Shown here in pieces: positions 31,721-39,999 of a DNA stretch of 64,000 nt. The DNA is from Pedobacter sp. KBW06. Lineage in GTDB: Bacteria > Bacteroidota > Bacteroidia > Sphingobacteriales > Sphingobacteriaceae. Within the stretch, counting starts at the first letter, position 1. Each line of letters begins with the position of its first letter. A program made the translations under genes and the position numbers. The notes below the pieces were generated by a model. It had not been told where the DNA came from. It made no database searches and saw only the letters and a list, made by a program, of their open reading frames with translations. The DNA is taken from the NCBI RefSeq assembly GCF_003852525.1, contig NZ_QAJL01000001.1:186001-250000 (forward strand). The letters run 5' to 3'.

Positions 31721-32667
31721 GGTCAGCTGTTGAGCTGGATTTAAGTGCCAAAATTCTACAGATAAGATGCTGAGGTAGAGGAATACAACAGGAAGAAAGA
31801 ATCAACAGAGGATGATTTAGGGCATCTGTTGAATTGGTGAAGCTTTTGTGCTTTCCAATCATAGGTTCAGTGGGTAGCTTGTCGCCAGTCTGCGAGGCTA
31901 ATCTTTGCGTTTTTAACATGGGATGAATGTTAGTTTGAGAGATACTTAGATTTCTGATTTAAGAAATGAAATGTGGTGGTTCTATATATTTCTATTTTTT
32001 TTTATTTTTCTTATTATGCTATTGATTAACTAAAACGTAAAAGCGGCATTATCTTCAATAAAACAGGGGACAATACCATGTCACCATTTACACCATAAAA
32101 TTATCCTGTACAAGTAAACTATTCGTTACGAAAAGGTTACCATTAGGTACATTTGAGTTTACGTTACTATTAACAAAGATAATAATTATCACAAAAGAAG
32201 CAACAGAAATATTACATTACTTACAATTAATTTAAAAACCGCAAAAATTCCTGCAAGAGATAAACATCAGGAACATATTTTAATCTGACCTTAAATAAAT
32301 AAGCTAAAATGATTTAAACATATAAACACTAAGGTTGGCAGGGATGCCATTTCCCCGGTGACTGAATATATGATTTTTCCGGACCTTCTGATTTGAAGTT
32401 ATCTGATCTATTTCAGCTGCTGTTGGTTCTTGTTACAGATGCACGCTTGAAGTTGTTTTCCAGCGCCTTACCCTTCGAAGGACTTTCTTTCCGGCCTGCC
32501 CGGATCCTCCCCGCTTCTACCAGGCTGCCCACTCGGCGCCGACCCGGTCAGCAGCGTCTGAATAGCAGGCAAAAACCGTGCGCAATTTTTCTAAAAGGCA
32601 ATTCATCCACAAACAATAACGAAACATATTCGTGTATTGCTATTTAATTAAATATAAACAAAATATT

Positions 32668-32811
32668 ATGGCCACAATAAAGAATGGAATATCAGGTGGT
32701 TTTACTGGTAAGACAGGTAGCGTTGTTGGCTATCGCAGCTATGGTGTAGACAGAATGCAATCTGTATCTGAAAGAACCGCAGCTGCTAGTTGTGGCAAAA
32801 GACAGGTCTAA
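32668..32811 (+). pseudogene. Truncated DUF6266-like protein remnant (47 aa)
   Basis: The ATG at 32668 opens a 47-residue frame whose first part, with NGISGGFTGKTGSVVGYRSYG, resembles the conserved N-terminus of the Bacteroidota family DUF6266 (pattern KNGxxGGxxGKxGxVVGY). Family members are, from memory, about 200 residues long. Here a stop follows shortly after and no continuation was recognised before the next gene at 32863. It is most likely a decayed remnant, but a short expressed peptide cannot be excluded. It runs convergent to the YihY-like gene. Confidence 0.5.
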
Positions 32812-32862
32812 GCAGTCGAACAGTCAGTATCCGGGCCCGCAAATTGACGACTTATTGTTTTC

Positions 32863-33813
32863 CTAAATCTCTTTGTCATTCTCCTGAATTGAGGCTTTGC
32901 CTGTTTCTATCTCCACTTCTTTTGTGGTGACTGCATAGCGGGAAGGGTAAATCTCTGAGCCATAAACAACAGCATAAGCTTTCGTAAACTCAGCACCGAA
33001 GTACAGGATAATGGAAGAATAATAGGTCCACAGGAGCAAGACCACCAATGAGCCTGCAGCACCATAAGTGCTGCCGACATTGCTTTGTCCGATGTAAAAG
33101 GAAATTGCGAATTTGCCAAGCATAAAGAGCAGTGCGGTAACTACAGATCCCAGCATTACATCTTTCCATTTGATGATGGCATCGGGAAGGACTTTAAAAA
33201 TCACCGCGAAGATCAGCGATACCACAATGAGGGTCAGCATCTGGTTCAGGATATAAAAAATAACCACAGAAACCTCTGCAAAGCTGGCCTGAAGACGGAC
33301 ATTAAATGTATCCAACACCGCCGTTACCGCCAGGGACACCAGCAGTATGAAGCCCAGGCTAATGATCACCGAGAAAGAAAGCACACGGTTTTGAAGGATT
33401 TTCAGCCAATCGTTCTTAGGCTTTGGCTTCAGTCCCCAGATCATATTTATGGAATCCTGAATGTCGCCAAAAACGGTGGTCGCACCGATCAGCAAGACGA
33501 TGATCCCAATGATGAAAGCAACGTTCCCTTTATCGCCGATGGCTGCTTTTTTTACCAGGTCCTGTAATTGTAATGCCGTATCCTTGCCAAGGAATTCATT
33601 CAGCTGGGCATAAACCTCACCCTGTGCTGCTTCCTGGCCCAGAAAGATCCCGCAAAGAGAAATGATGACCACCAGCAGAGGCGCCATGGAGAACACAGTA
33701 TAATAGGCCAGTGAGCCGCTCAGCTTGAAAACCTTATGGTCAATAACTCCGCTGACAGATCTTTTCAGGATCTCCCATACGCCCTTCAAAGTGATTTTCT
33801 TAGCAGTCTTCAT
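32863..33813 (-). CDS. YihY/UPF0761 (BrkB-type) inner-membrane protein
   Basis: A polytopic membrane protein of about 316 residues. It has the family N-terminus with a SGSLAYYTVFSMAPLLVV segment, a central motif GDIQDSINMIWG, and about six hydrophobic segments, the last before YYSSIILYFGAEFTKAY. The family was once called ribonuclease BN, but members lack demonstrated RNase function and the role is unknown. I prefer the start at 33813 (MKTAKK) because an AGGAGG stretch sits six bases upstream, although in-frame ATGs exist up to 33843. With this start it overlaps the upstream gene's stop by 14 bases, so the two are translationally coupled. Confidence 0.9.
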   Translation of the reverse strand: MKTAKKITLKGVWEILKRSVSGVIDHKVFKLSGSLAYYTVFSMAPLLVVIISLCGIFLGQEAAQGEVYAQLNEFLGKDTALQLQDLVKKAAIGDKGNVAFIIGIIVLLIGATTVFGDIQDSINMIWGLKPKPKNDWLKILQNRVLSFSVIISLGFILLVSLAVTAVLDTFNVRLQASFAEVSVVIFYILNQMLTLIVVSLIFAVIFKVLPDAIIKWKDVMLGSVVTALLFMLGKFAISFYIGQSNVGSTYGAAGSLVVLLLWTYYSSIILYFGAEFTKAYAVVYGSEIYPSRYAVTTKEVEIETGKASIQENDKEI

Positions 33814-34177
33814 CCGGATCCTCCTCATCACAATGTTTGTCAAAAAATCTGCTGATGAAAAGATTTACCATCTTTTTTTCAAATTTATCCTTTGTCCATA
33901 AGGTCAGGAGCGCGATAAAGGTCAGCAGTAAGGACACCAGGCCGAACCCCCAGGTAAAACTTTGCAGCAGTTCAGAAAGATAGCATGCCAGGGTAAAACA
34001 AGCGCCTAAAAACGCCATTAGTATACAAACGATCAGGCCGAGGCTGCTGATCACATCCGCCATCATTTTCGATACTTTTTCTACGGCGATCAGTCGAAAG
34101 TATTGCAGGCGGATGTAGACGTAATCCTTGACAAGGTTCCATAGGGTATTCAAATCTGTAGGCTGTTCCGGCTGCAT
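33800..34177 (-). CDS. Putative holin-superfamily (DUF1469-like) membrane protein
   Basis: 125 residues: a soluble N-terminal stretch with an amphipathic helix, two long hydrophobic segments (roughly residues 45-70 and 75-92), then a charged tail ending DEEDPDEDC. This architecture matches the Actinobacteriophage-holin-III-like/YqjE-type family common beside envelope genes in Bacteroidota. It is not evidence of a prophage, as no phage gene is nearby. It overlaps the downstream YihY-like gene, so the two likely form an operon. Exact function unknown. Confidence 0.75.
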   Translation of the reverse strand: MQPEQPTDLNTLWNLVKDYVYIRLQYFRLIAVEKVSKMMADVISSLGLIVCILMAFLGACFTLACYLSELLQSFTWGFGLVSLLLTFIALLTLWTKDKFEKKMVNLFISRFFDKHCDEEDPDEDC

Positions 34178-34252
34178 AAAAACGTGTATTTGTCCTTAAA
34201 GAACCCGGTCAACAGAAAAATAGTTTTAACAAACTGTATTTTGATCAATTAT

Positions 34253-35440
34253 TTATTCAGCAGCCTGAGCTTCATCTCTTCCCGGACGTTTCTTCATCTG
34301 ATGAATTTTAATCCGGACGGTGATCAAAGCCAATACGCCGTACACCAATATCAGAACCCCTAAATGCTGGATAGAAGGCCATACATCTGCAAGCGATCCC
34401 TGCTGAAAGAGCATCACTTTGTGGGCGTTGAGAAATGGCGTGAGCGGCAATATTGAAGACAACCATTGTACACCAACCGGCATCGCCTCCAGTGGCCAGG
34501 AATACCCTCCGATAATAAACGCGGGTGTAGCCAGGAGCATCAGCACCTGAGTCGCCTTTAAAGCGCTCGGGAGCAGCGCACTGATAAACACCCCCAGGAA
34601 GGTAGTTGCTGCAATGAACAAACCTGTCGTCACCGCATAATTCATTAAAGGACTTGGAATCGGTGCCCTGAAGATGTGGTGAAAAATATAATAGATGCCC
34701 AGTATAAAGATGCTGAGGATCCAGAATGGGATGACCTTAATTAGAATCGCAGAAAAAGCATTTCCTGTACGTCCCAAGAATTCTTTTTCGAGGGTTTTAT
34801 TTTCATACTCCCTGGCAAAGCTCACTGCAAGGCCCAGCAGCAATACCTGTTGCAGAACCACTGCCAGCACGCCCGGCCACATGTAAGTAAAGTAATTTCC
34901 TGTTTCATTATACAAACGGATATAATTCACTTTGAAAGGCTCGTATTGTGTGGCTGCCTGTTCTGCGCCCATTCCTTTTTTCTTTAAGCCCTGCATGTTA
35001 ATTCCGGCGCTGAATGTTCCAAGGGTAGTTTGCACACCCTGGGAAGCCATATTTGCTGTCAGCAGGTTGGTGGTATTGATATAGGTATTGATTTCAGGAT
35101 AGCGTTTTTGCAGGACCGATGCCTCAAACCTTTCCGGAATGACCACAGTGACCACGGCTTTCATTTGCCGCATCGTCTCAGTTGTCCCGTTATTGGTATT
35201 TTTAACACGGACCACCTGAAGCTTTTCATTCTCACCAAGCATATCGATCAGCTGGTTGCTTAAAGGGGTATTGTCCAGATCTACCACGATAATAGGCAGG
35301 TGCTCTACTTTTCCTTTTTGATAAACGAAACCGAAAAGCAAGGCATAGATGATGGGTGCCAGCAGAAATACAGATCGTAATGTGCTATCGGCAAAGAACA
35401 ACCCAAATTCCCTTTTTATCAATGCGAAGAAGTTTTTCAT
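34253..35440 (-). CDS. ABC-2 type transporter permease (YhhJ/DrrB-like)
   Basis: 395 residues. One N-terminal membrane segment (residues about 22-40, LAPIIYALLFGFVY) is followed by a large extracytoplasmic domain (about 45-200) and a cluster of five membrane segments (about 208-380), the standard ABC-2 permease layout. It probably exports a substrate together with the HlyD- and TolC-like proteins encoded upstream on the same strand. No ATP-binding subunit and no second permease is encoded in the window, although such sets often carry them. The gap to the upstream gene is 204 bases and contains a direct repeat, which may mark a lost gene. Confidence 0.88.
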   Translation of the reverse strand: MKNFFALIKREFGLFFADSTLRSVFLLAPIIYALLFGFVYQKGKVEHLPIIVVDLDNTPLSNQLIDMLGENEKLQVVRVKNTNNGTTETMRQMKAVVTVVIPERFEASVLQKRYPEINTYINTTNLLTANMASQGVQTTLGTFSAGINMQGLKKKGMGAEQAATQYEPFKVNYIRLYNETGNYFTYMWPGVLAVVLQQVLLLGLAVSFAREYENKTLEKEFLGRTGNAFSAILIKVIPFWILSIFILGIYYIFHHIFRAPIPSPLMNYAVTTGLFIAATTFLGVFISALLPSALKATQVLMLLATPAFIIGGYSWPLEAMPVGVQWLSSILPLTPFLNAHKVMLFQQGSLADVWPSIQHLGVLILVYGVLALITVRIKIHQMKKRPGRDEAQAAE

Positions 35441-35461
35441 CTGTTTATATCGTTTTTATAA

Positions 35462-35615
35462 GGTTATGAAGCGATCATGATCTCGTTATTATACATGAAG
35501 ATCTATTGCTTTTATTCTATTCATGAGTTCGCAAGCGAGGTTTATTTCGTTACGTGATCTGTAAGGTCATGACGGCTTCATTGGTATATCATTATTTTTA
35601 ATGGTTATGAAGCGA
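35462..35615. repeat. Direct repeat in the gap between adaptor and permease genes
   Basis: GGTTATGAAGCGA occurs at 35462-35474 and again at 35603-35615, each preceded by a similar T/A-rich stretch containing TATC. The copies are 141 bases apart. This could be the footprint of a deletion or a duplicated regulatory segment. No gene is seen between the copies. Confidence 0.55.
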
Positions 35616-35644
35616 CTACAAACATGCTTTCATTGGCAGGGGTC

Positions 35645-36604
35645 TTACAAAACAACAGTAGCGTTGACCAGTAATTTCTCTGCAGCCTGTTGATCATCAG
35701 GGATGATTTTCACTTCATACACCCCTTCTTCCACATCATAGTTCGGGTAAGCAGCAGTGATGTCTGCATAACGTGTCAGCTGTTTAACGGTCTGTATTTT
35801 TCCCTTTAACTTTTCCTTGTTGTAGATCACGGTCACTTCGATTGCTTCGCCTTTCTTATAGGCAGCGATTTTACTTTCAGGAATCGTGAACCTGAAATAA
35901 GTAGTTGCAGGCAGGTAACCATTAAACAAAGGATAACCTGCAGTAGCCAGCTCCCCTACCCGAAGGCTGATCGTTTCTACCTGCATATCGTTGGTGGCAA
36001 TGATGTACCTTTCGGACAAGGCAACCTGCACCTCCTGTAATACGCCCAATGCCTGTTCTGCCTGGCCCTGAGTAGCGGTTTGCGTTTCCGGGCGGACTCC
36101 TTTTTCGGCTTCATTGTATTCTGCATTTACGGCCGTCAGCTGTGCTTTGGCCCCATTGTATTTAGCCGTAGCTTCGTCAAAAGCCTGTGGGGTCATCATG
36201 CTATCGGCAAACATTGCTTTCGCCCTGCTGAAAGATTTCTCTGCAAATTTAAACTGCTCTGTGATTCCGGATTTCTTGGCCCGGAGTTGTTTCAGCTGAT
36301 TTGCCGTTGCCCCGTTCTTTGCCATATCGCGTTGTGCTCCGGCCGCCTTTACGGCTCCTTTTGCCTGGGATAGTTTGGCGTTTACCTCCGGCACATCCAG
36401 CATGGCCAAAGTATCGCCTTCTTTTACAAAATCGCCTTCTTTCACATAAATCTTTAAAACACGCCCGGTTACCTTTGGCGCGAAGGCCAGAGTTTCGCGT
36501 TTAATCTTACCTTCTGTACTTTTTTCGGGCTTCGAGCAGGCAGATGCTGCCAGGATGAGTACAAATAATACGCTTTTGAATGAAGTGTTCATCATATGTT
36601 TCAT
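35645..36604 (-). CDS. HlyD-family periplasmic adaptor lipoprotein of an efflux system
   Basis: 319 residues. The signal peptide ends in a lipobox (LAASAC, Cys at about residue 23), so it is a lipid-anchored membrane fusion protein. A lipoyl-like half motif, VKEGDFVKEGDTLAMLD (about 55-71), is followed by an Ala/Lys/Glu-rich alpha-hairpin (about 75-170) and a beta-barrel domain (about 190-300). It would bridge the inner-membrane ABC permease and the TolC-like channel. Its ATG directly follows the stop codon of the TolC-like gene, showing an operon. An internal Met-Met four residues in is an alternative start. Confidence 0.92.
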   Translation of the reverse strand: MKHMMNTSFKSVLFVLILAASACSKPEKSTEGKIKRETLAFAPKVTGRVLKIYVKEGDFVKEGDTLAMLDVPEVNAKLSQAKGAVKAAGAQRDMAKNGATANQLKQLRAKKSGITEQFKFAEKSFSRAKAMFADSMMTPQAFDEATAKYNGAKAQLTAVNAEYNEAEKGVRPETQTATQGQAEQALGVLQEVQVALSERYIIATNDMQVETISLRVGELATAGYPLFNGYLPATTYFRFTIPESKIAAYKKGEAIEVTVIYNKEKLKGKIQTVKQLTRYADITAAYPNYDVEEGVYEVKIIPDDQQAAEKLLVNATVVL

Positions 36605-37993
36605 TTATTGAATGGTATTGCGGTTTAGGCTACCAGTAGCTTTTAATAATTCGATGGCATTGCGGCGCTGGTTAAAGACCGCCTGAAGATAATCCAGTGC
36701 AGCACCCTGATAATCGCTTTCTGCACCGATCAGATCCGCTGCTTTTATCAATCCGGTTTTAAATTCCTTACCGGCTTGTGTCAGCGCATTTTCCGCCATT
36801 TTCATTTGTTTCTGTTTGAGCAGCAATTCCGAATTGGAATTGTTGTAATCCGTTTGTGTCTTGATCAGGTTTAGTTTCAGTTTTTCCTCCGCTTCGGCTT
36901 TTTCGTTTTCGGCTTTCTTCACCTCAATTCTCGCTTGCTGAACTTCTCTTTTACCCTTATTTCCATCAAAAATATCCCATTTAAAGCCAACACCAACGGT
37001 AAAGTTTGGTGCCACCTCTATCTTGTTCGTATGGCTGCTAAACCTCCCGATTACAGGAAGGTCATGCTTTCCTTTCATGTCCACATCGAACAGGTTCAGA
37101 TAGCCCAATGATGCCGCAGCCTGCACCTTCGGTTTCCACCAGGTTTGTGCCGCTTTCAGTTTAAAACCCTGTGCTTCTATGGCAGCAGAAAGGGCTGAAA
37201 ATTCAGGTCTGTTTTCTATGGTATTTTGAGAACTTAGGTTCTGAATAGGAGAAAGATCGTTTTCTATCTCCCCTAATCTTTCCAGGCTAATTCCTGTAAG
37301 CATTTCCAGTTGATGTAATAAAAGGTTTCTTTTTCCTTCGTACTCTTGTATTTTAGAAGCAAGTGTAGCCTGTGCCACCTCCACTTTCTGATGTTCGTAT
37401 TTGGTAATCAAGCCATAATTTAAAGCTTTATCAGCTGTTTTCTTATTGACATCGTAACGTTCCCTGCTTTTATCGAGCAGAAGCTTCACCTGTCTGAGCA
37501 GGGCCAGCTGATCGTAAGCTTTGCTGATCTCTGTAATGATCTGCTGGCGGTCCTTCTCCAGTAAAGCGGTCTGTGCCTTCGTTTTCGCATCTACTGCGCT
37601 TTTAAGTGCCGATACTTTCCCACCGGCATACAGTACACTGCTCAGGCTAAGGTCGGCTTTAAAAAGGTTTGCGCTGGAAGTAAAGCCGGAATTGATTTCC
37701 GGAATGCTGATCAGGTCGAATAAAGAGGTCCCCGGTAATCCCAGGTTAACGCCATTGGCGAGAAATGCATATTTACCAGACACTTCTGCATTGGGCAGGT
37801 ATACTTCTGATAATTTCTTACGGTCGATTTTAGAAAACTCTATATCCAACCGCTTATTGGCAAGCATATGGTCCTTATTCAGGGCACTGTCAATCAGCTC
37901 AGTTAATCCCGGAGGACCAGATTGCTGTGCATGCAGAATTAAAGGAGAAGATCCGATAAAGAGTACAAAAATGTGTTTTAAAAAAGCTTTCAT
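36605..37993 (-). CDS. TolC-family outer membrane efflux protein
   Basis: 462 residues with a cleavable signal peptide (MKAFLKHIFVLFIG... LHAQQ). The rest is a long alpha-helical/coiled-coil repeat with heptad-rich stretches (about 150-260 and 355-440) separated by beta segments such as NFTVGVGFKWDIFDG, typical of outer membrane efflux channels. It is the first gene of the TolC-HlyD-permease operon, reading away from the Crp/Fnr gene at 38032-38631 on the same strand. The substrate is unknown; its closeness to the NRPS makes peptide export conceivable. Confidence 0.92.
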   Translation of the reverse strand: MKAFLKHIFVLFIGSSPLILHAQQSGPPGLTELIDSALNKDHMLANKRLDIEFSKIDRKKLSEVYLPNAEVSGKYAFLANGVNLGLPGTSLFDLISIPEINSGFTSSANLFKADLSLSSVLYAGGKVSALKSAVDAKTKAQTALLEKDRQQIITEISKAYDQLALLRQVKLLLDKSRERYDVNKKTADKALNYGLITKYEHQKVEVAQATLASKIQEYEGKRNLLLHQLEMLTGISLERLGEIENDLSPIQNLSSQNTIENRPEFSALSAAIEAQGFKLKAAQTWWKPKVQAAASLGYLNLFDVDMKGKHDLPVIGRFSSHTNKIEVAPNFTVGVGFKWDIFDGNKGKREVQQARIEVKKAENEKAEAEEKLKLNLIKTQTDYNNSNSELLLKQKQMKMAENALTQAGKEFKTGLIKAADLIGAESDYQGAALDYLQAVFNQRRNAIELLKATGSLNRNTIQ

Positions 37994-38031
37994 TACACAA
38001 GGATTTTATGAAGGGGCAAAGGTCTGGTTAA

Positions 38032-38631
38032 TTAAGCAATTTTCTTTTGATCTGGATCAAAAGCGGTCTTTTTTCTGTTTCTGATTCTACTCAGCGTTTC
38101 CTGCGTGATGCCAAGATAAGAGGCAATTGTTCCCAGAGGAGCCCTTCCGATGATGCTCGGCTGTGTCTCCATCAGGGTGTCATATCTTTCTTCCGCGCTG
38201 AGAAACTGAAGCGCCACGATCCGCTCGCCAGCCTTTAACAGGAAGCTTTGCAGGGTTTTATTTTCCAGGCGCTGCATCTCCGGAAAGTCGATAAGCAACT
38301 GATTCAGCGCGGCATAGGAGATGGCATTCAATAGTCCGTCTTCCAGTATTTCCATGTTATATTTGGAGGCGGATTGCGTGAAAAAGCTTTCCGGGATGGT
38401 GACAAAATCTCCTTCCGTATAATAGCCATAGGTAATGTCTTTACCTGAAGAATTGTGGTAAAAGATTCTGACCAGCCCTTTCTCTATAAAGAATAATTCC
38501 CGGGCGATTTTTCCGGTTTCATGCAGACTTTCTGTTCTGAAAACCTTTCGTTTTACAAATTTCTCCCGGATCGCCACTTCCATTTCTTCAGAAATAGGGA
38601 TCACTTTTTCGATTTCTGTTAATAAGAGCAT
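38032..38631 (-). CDS. Crp/Fnr-family transcriptional regulator
   Basis: 199 residues. An N-terminal cyclic-nucleotide-binding-like beta-roll (about 20-120, with FIEKGLVRIFYHNSSGKDITYGYYTEGDF) is followed by a dimerisation helix and a C-terminal helix-turn-helix (about 163-187, SYLGITQETLSRIRNRKK). The C-terminal recognition helix is close to other Bacteroidota Crp/Fnr proteins. The ligand is unknown and I see no Fnr-type cysteine cluster. It lies 38 bases upstream of the efflux operon on the same strand and probably controls it. Its promoter region is shared with the divergent small peptide gene at 38801. Confidence 0.92.
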   Translation of the reverse strand: MLLLTEIEKVIPISEEMEVAIREKFVKRKVFRTESLHETGKIARELFFIEKGLVRIFYHNSSGKDITYGYYTEGDFVTIPESFFTQSASKYNMEILEDGLLNAISYAALNQLLIDFPEMQRLENKTLQSFLLKAGERIVALQFLSAEERYDTLMETQPSIIGRAPLGTIASYLGITQETLSRIRNRKKTAFDPDQKKIA

Positions 38632-38670
38632 GCTTTAAACAAGTAGGTGTATACTGCAAAATAATCAATT

Positions 38671-38730
38671 TTATGCGCTAAACGGAGAGAAACAAGAGTT
38701 TTTTGCTAAAATAAAAATCACCTGAGGTGA
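38671..38730. promoter_or_regulatory. Candidate operators between the Crp/Fnr gene and the peptide gene
   Basis: Two signals lie in the 169-base divergent region: TATGCGCTAA at 38672-38681 (third copy of the motif upstream of the NRPS) and the palindrome TCACCTGAGGTGA at 38718-38730 (6+1+6). Either could serve the adjacent Crp/Fnr regulator for autoregulation or for the peptide gene. The rest is very T/A-rich and no clear TAnnTTTG box was found. Confidence 0.45.
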
Positions 38731-38800
38731 AGGTGCCTGATAAATTACATTTTCTATTTTTTTTATTTTATATTGTATCTATATACTAATCAAGCAATTC

Positions 38801-39046
38801 ATGGAAAAATTCAAAGAAAATCAGAAAAATCTGCTGACGAGAGCGGAAGCAAAGAAAATTTTAGGGGGTAAAGAAAACCCGAATGGTCCAACTGGTTGTC
38901 CGGAAGGAACGCATGAATATACCTGTCGTTGGGGAACAAACTGGAGAACGTATTGCGTAGCGAACGGGCTTGCCGATCCTAGCTGTGATGATCCATATCC
39001 AGGATGGACGCCGGAACCTGGAGTAGGTTTTCCAGGCCCGGTATAG
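38801..39046 (+). CDS. Double-glycine-leader, Cys-rich small peptide (candidate secreted or modified peptide precursor)
   Basis: 81 residues. The first 23 residues look like the leaders of Bacteroidota secreted peptides: charged, with LLTRAEAKKILGG ending in Gly22-Gly23, the usual cleavage site for C39-peptidase transporters. The following 58-residue core has four Cys (33, 42, 52, 62), several aromatic residues and a Pro/Gly-rich end (GWTPEPGVGFPGPV). No hydrophobic signal peptide is present. No modification enzyme or C39 transporter is in the window, so maturation is unknown. It could be a bacteriocin-like or signalling peptide. A terminator-like hairpin follows. Confidence 0.72.
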   Translation: MEKFKENQKNLLTRAEAKKILGGKENPNGPTGCPEGTHEYTCRWGTNWRTYCVANGLADPSCDDPYPGWTPEPGVGFPGPV

Positions 39047-39068
39047 TTAAATCACTTAATTTAAATCT

Positions 39069-39107
39069 AAGAAGGGGCTTCTAGCTCAATTCGCGGCCTC
39101 TTCTTTT
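39069..39107 (+). terminator. Putative terminator after the peptide gene
   Basis: AAGAAGGGGC and GCCTCTTCTT pair with one mismatch (39069-39078 with 39096-39105) around a 17-base loop, followed by only a short T stretch. It is weak by standard criteria but correctly placed. Confidence 0.5.
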
Positions 39108-39180
39108 GAACGCTTTACTGACCATCGCTCTACATTCTTTCGATAAAAAATCTATCTTTAACGGTAATACGGCTACCACA

Positions 39181-39930
39181 ATGAAGATACAGATTATAAG
39201 TGACCTACATCAGGAGTTTGGGATTTCAGAATTAAACTTTGAAAATGCCGATCTGGTCATTTTAGCCGGAGATACCAATCTAGGGATAAAAGGAATTGAA
39301 TGGGTTAAAAAATACATTCCGAATAAGCCTGTACTCTATATTCTTGGAAATCACGAATATTATAAGGGGAGTTATCCAAGGACACTTCATCAGATTATCG
39401 AAGCATCCCGGAACTCCAATGTAACGGTTCTTGAAAACAACAGACTGGAGTTTGAAGGAATCAGGTTTCATGGTGCCACTTTCTGGACGGATTTTTCTTT
39501 GTTCGGGAGTCCGGTGGAATACGGAATTATCTGTCAGGCTCAGATGAACGACTATAAAGTCATCCGCCGGGACCCCTCCTATTCTAAACTGAGAAGCATA
39601 GATACTTTTAAAATCCATCAGATTTCCAGGGCCTGGCTGGAGGAAAGCCTGGAAGAATCGAGGGGCTATAAAAACGTTGTGATCAGCCACCATGCACCAA
39701 GCCTGCAATCTGTACCTGAATTATACCGGAATGATCCCGTAACGGCCGCCTATGCTTCCGATCTGGAAGGATTGATCAGGAAATATAATCCATTGTACTG
39801 GATTCATGGCCATATCCATACACCTGCAAGGTATACCATCGGTCAGACAGAAGTGATCTGCAATCCGCACGGATATATTAATGAGAAATATAATGGCTAT
39901 AACAAAGCGTTATTGATCGAAATCAGCTAG
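39181..39930 (+). CDS. Calcineurin-like metallophosphoesterase
   Basis: About 249 residues from the ATG at 39181 (MKIQIISDLHQEFG); the ATG at 39106 in the same frame lies against the preceding terminator and adds 25 residues without family similarity. All metal-binding blocks of the family are present in order: SDLH, GDTN, GNHEYY, SHHAPS and HGHIH. No signal peptide from the chosen start, so it is probably cytoplasmic. Substrate unknown (phosphodiester or phosphomonoester). It stands alone between the peptide gene and a broken amidase gene. Confidence 0.9.
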   Translation: MKIQIISDLHQEFGISELNFENADLVILAGDTNLGIKGIEWVKKYIPNKPVLYILGNHEYYKGSYPRTLHQIIEASRNSNVTVLENNRLEFEGIRFHGATFWTDFSLFGSPVEYGIICQAQMNDYKVIRRDPSYSKLRSIDTFKIHQISRAWLEESLEESRGYKNVVISHHAPSLQSVPELYRNDPVTAAYASDLEGLIRKYNPLYWIHGHIHTPARYTIGQTEVICNPHGYINEKYNGYNKALLIEIS

Positions 39931-39999
39931 GTTTAGGAGAATAAACCGAAATTATTTATATTAGTATATTCATAAAATTAACCCTCAAAATCCATCGCT

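Larger units (their letters stand above)
31486..32667. other. Long AT-rich intergenic region upstream of the NRPS
   Basis: There is no convincing gene in this roughly 1.2 kb. It contains the leader hairpin and inverted motifs listed separately, and a noticeably GC-richer block at about 32450-32580 with no recognisable coding signal. Short open frames at 31710-31919 (minus) and 32393-32647 (plus) have no recognisable protein features. I found no TAnnTTTG promoter box in the 270 bases nearest the NRPS start. Confidence 0.6.

Noticed and set aside
31710..31919. 69-codon minus-strand frame upstream of the NRPS
   Set aside because: No recognisable protein features, and it overlaps the inverted motifs; more likely non-coding leader.
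32393..32647. 84-codon plus-strand frame
   Set aside because: Composition is irregular (Arg/Pro-rich patch in the GC-rich block, then poly-Asn) and no family is recognised.
33800..34177. Prophage called from the holin-like gene
   Set aside because: No other phage gene nearby; this holin-superfamily protein is a common chromosomal membrane protein.
39106..39180. Upstream start for the metallophosphoesterase
   Set aside because: The extra 25 residues have no family similarity and begin at the foot of the preceding terminator hairpin.
39280..39708. 142-codon minus-strand frame opposite the metallophosphoesterase
   Set aside because: Antisense shadow of a gene with complete metal-binding motifs.
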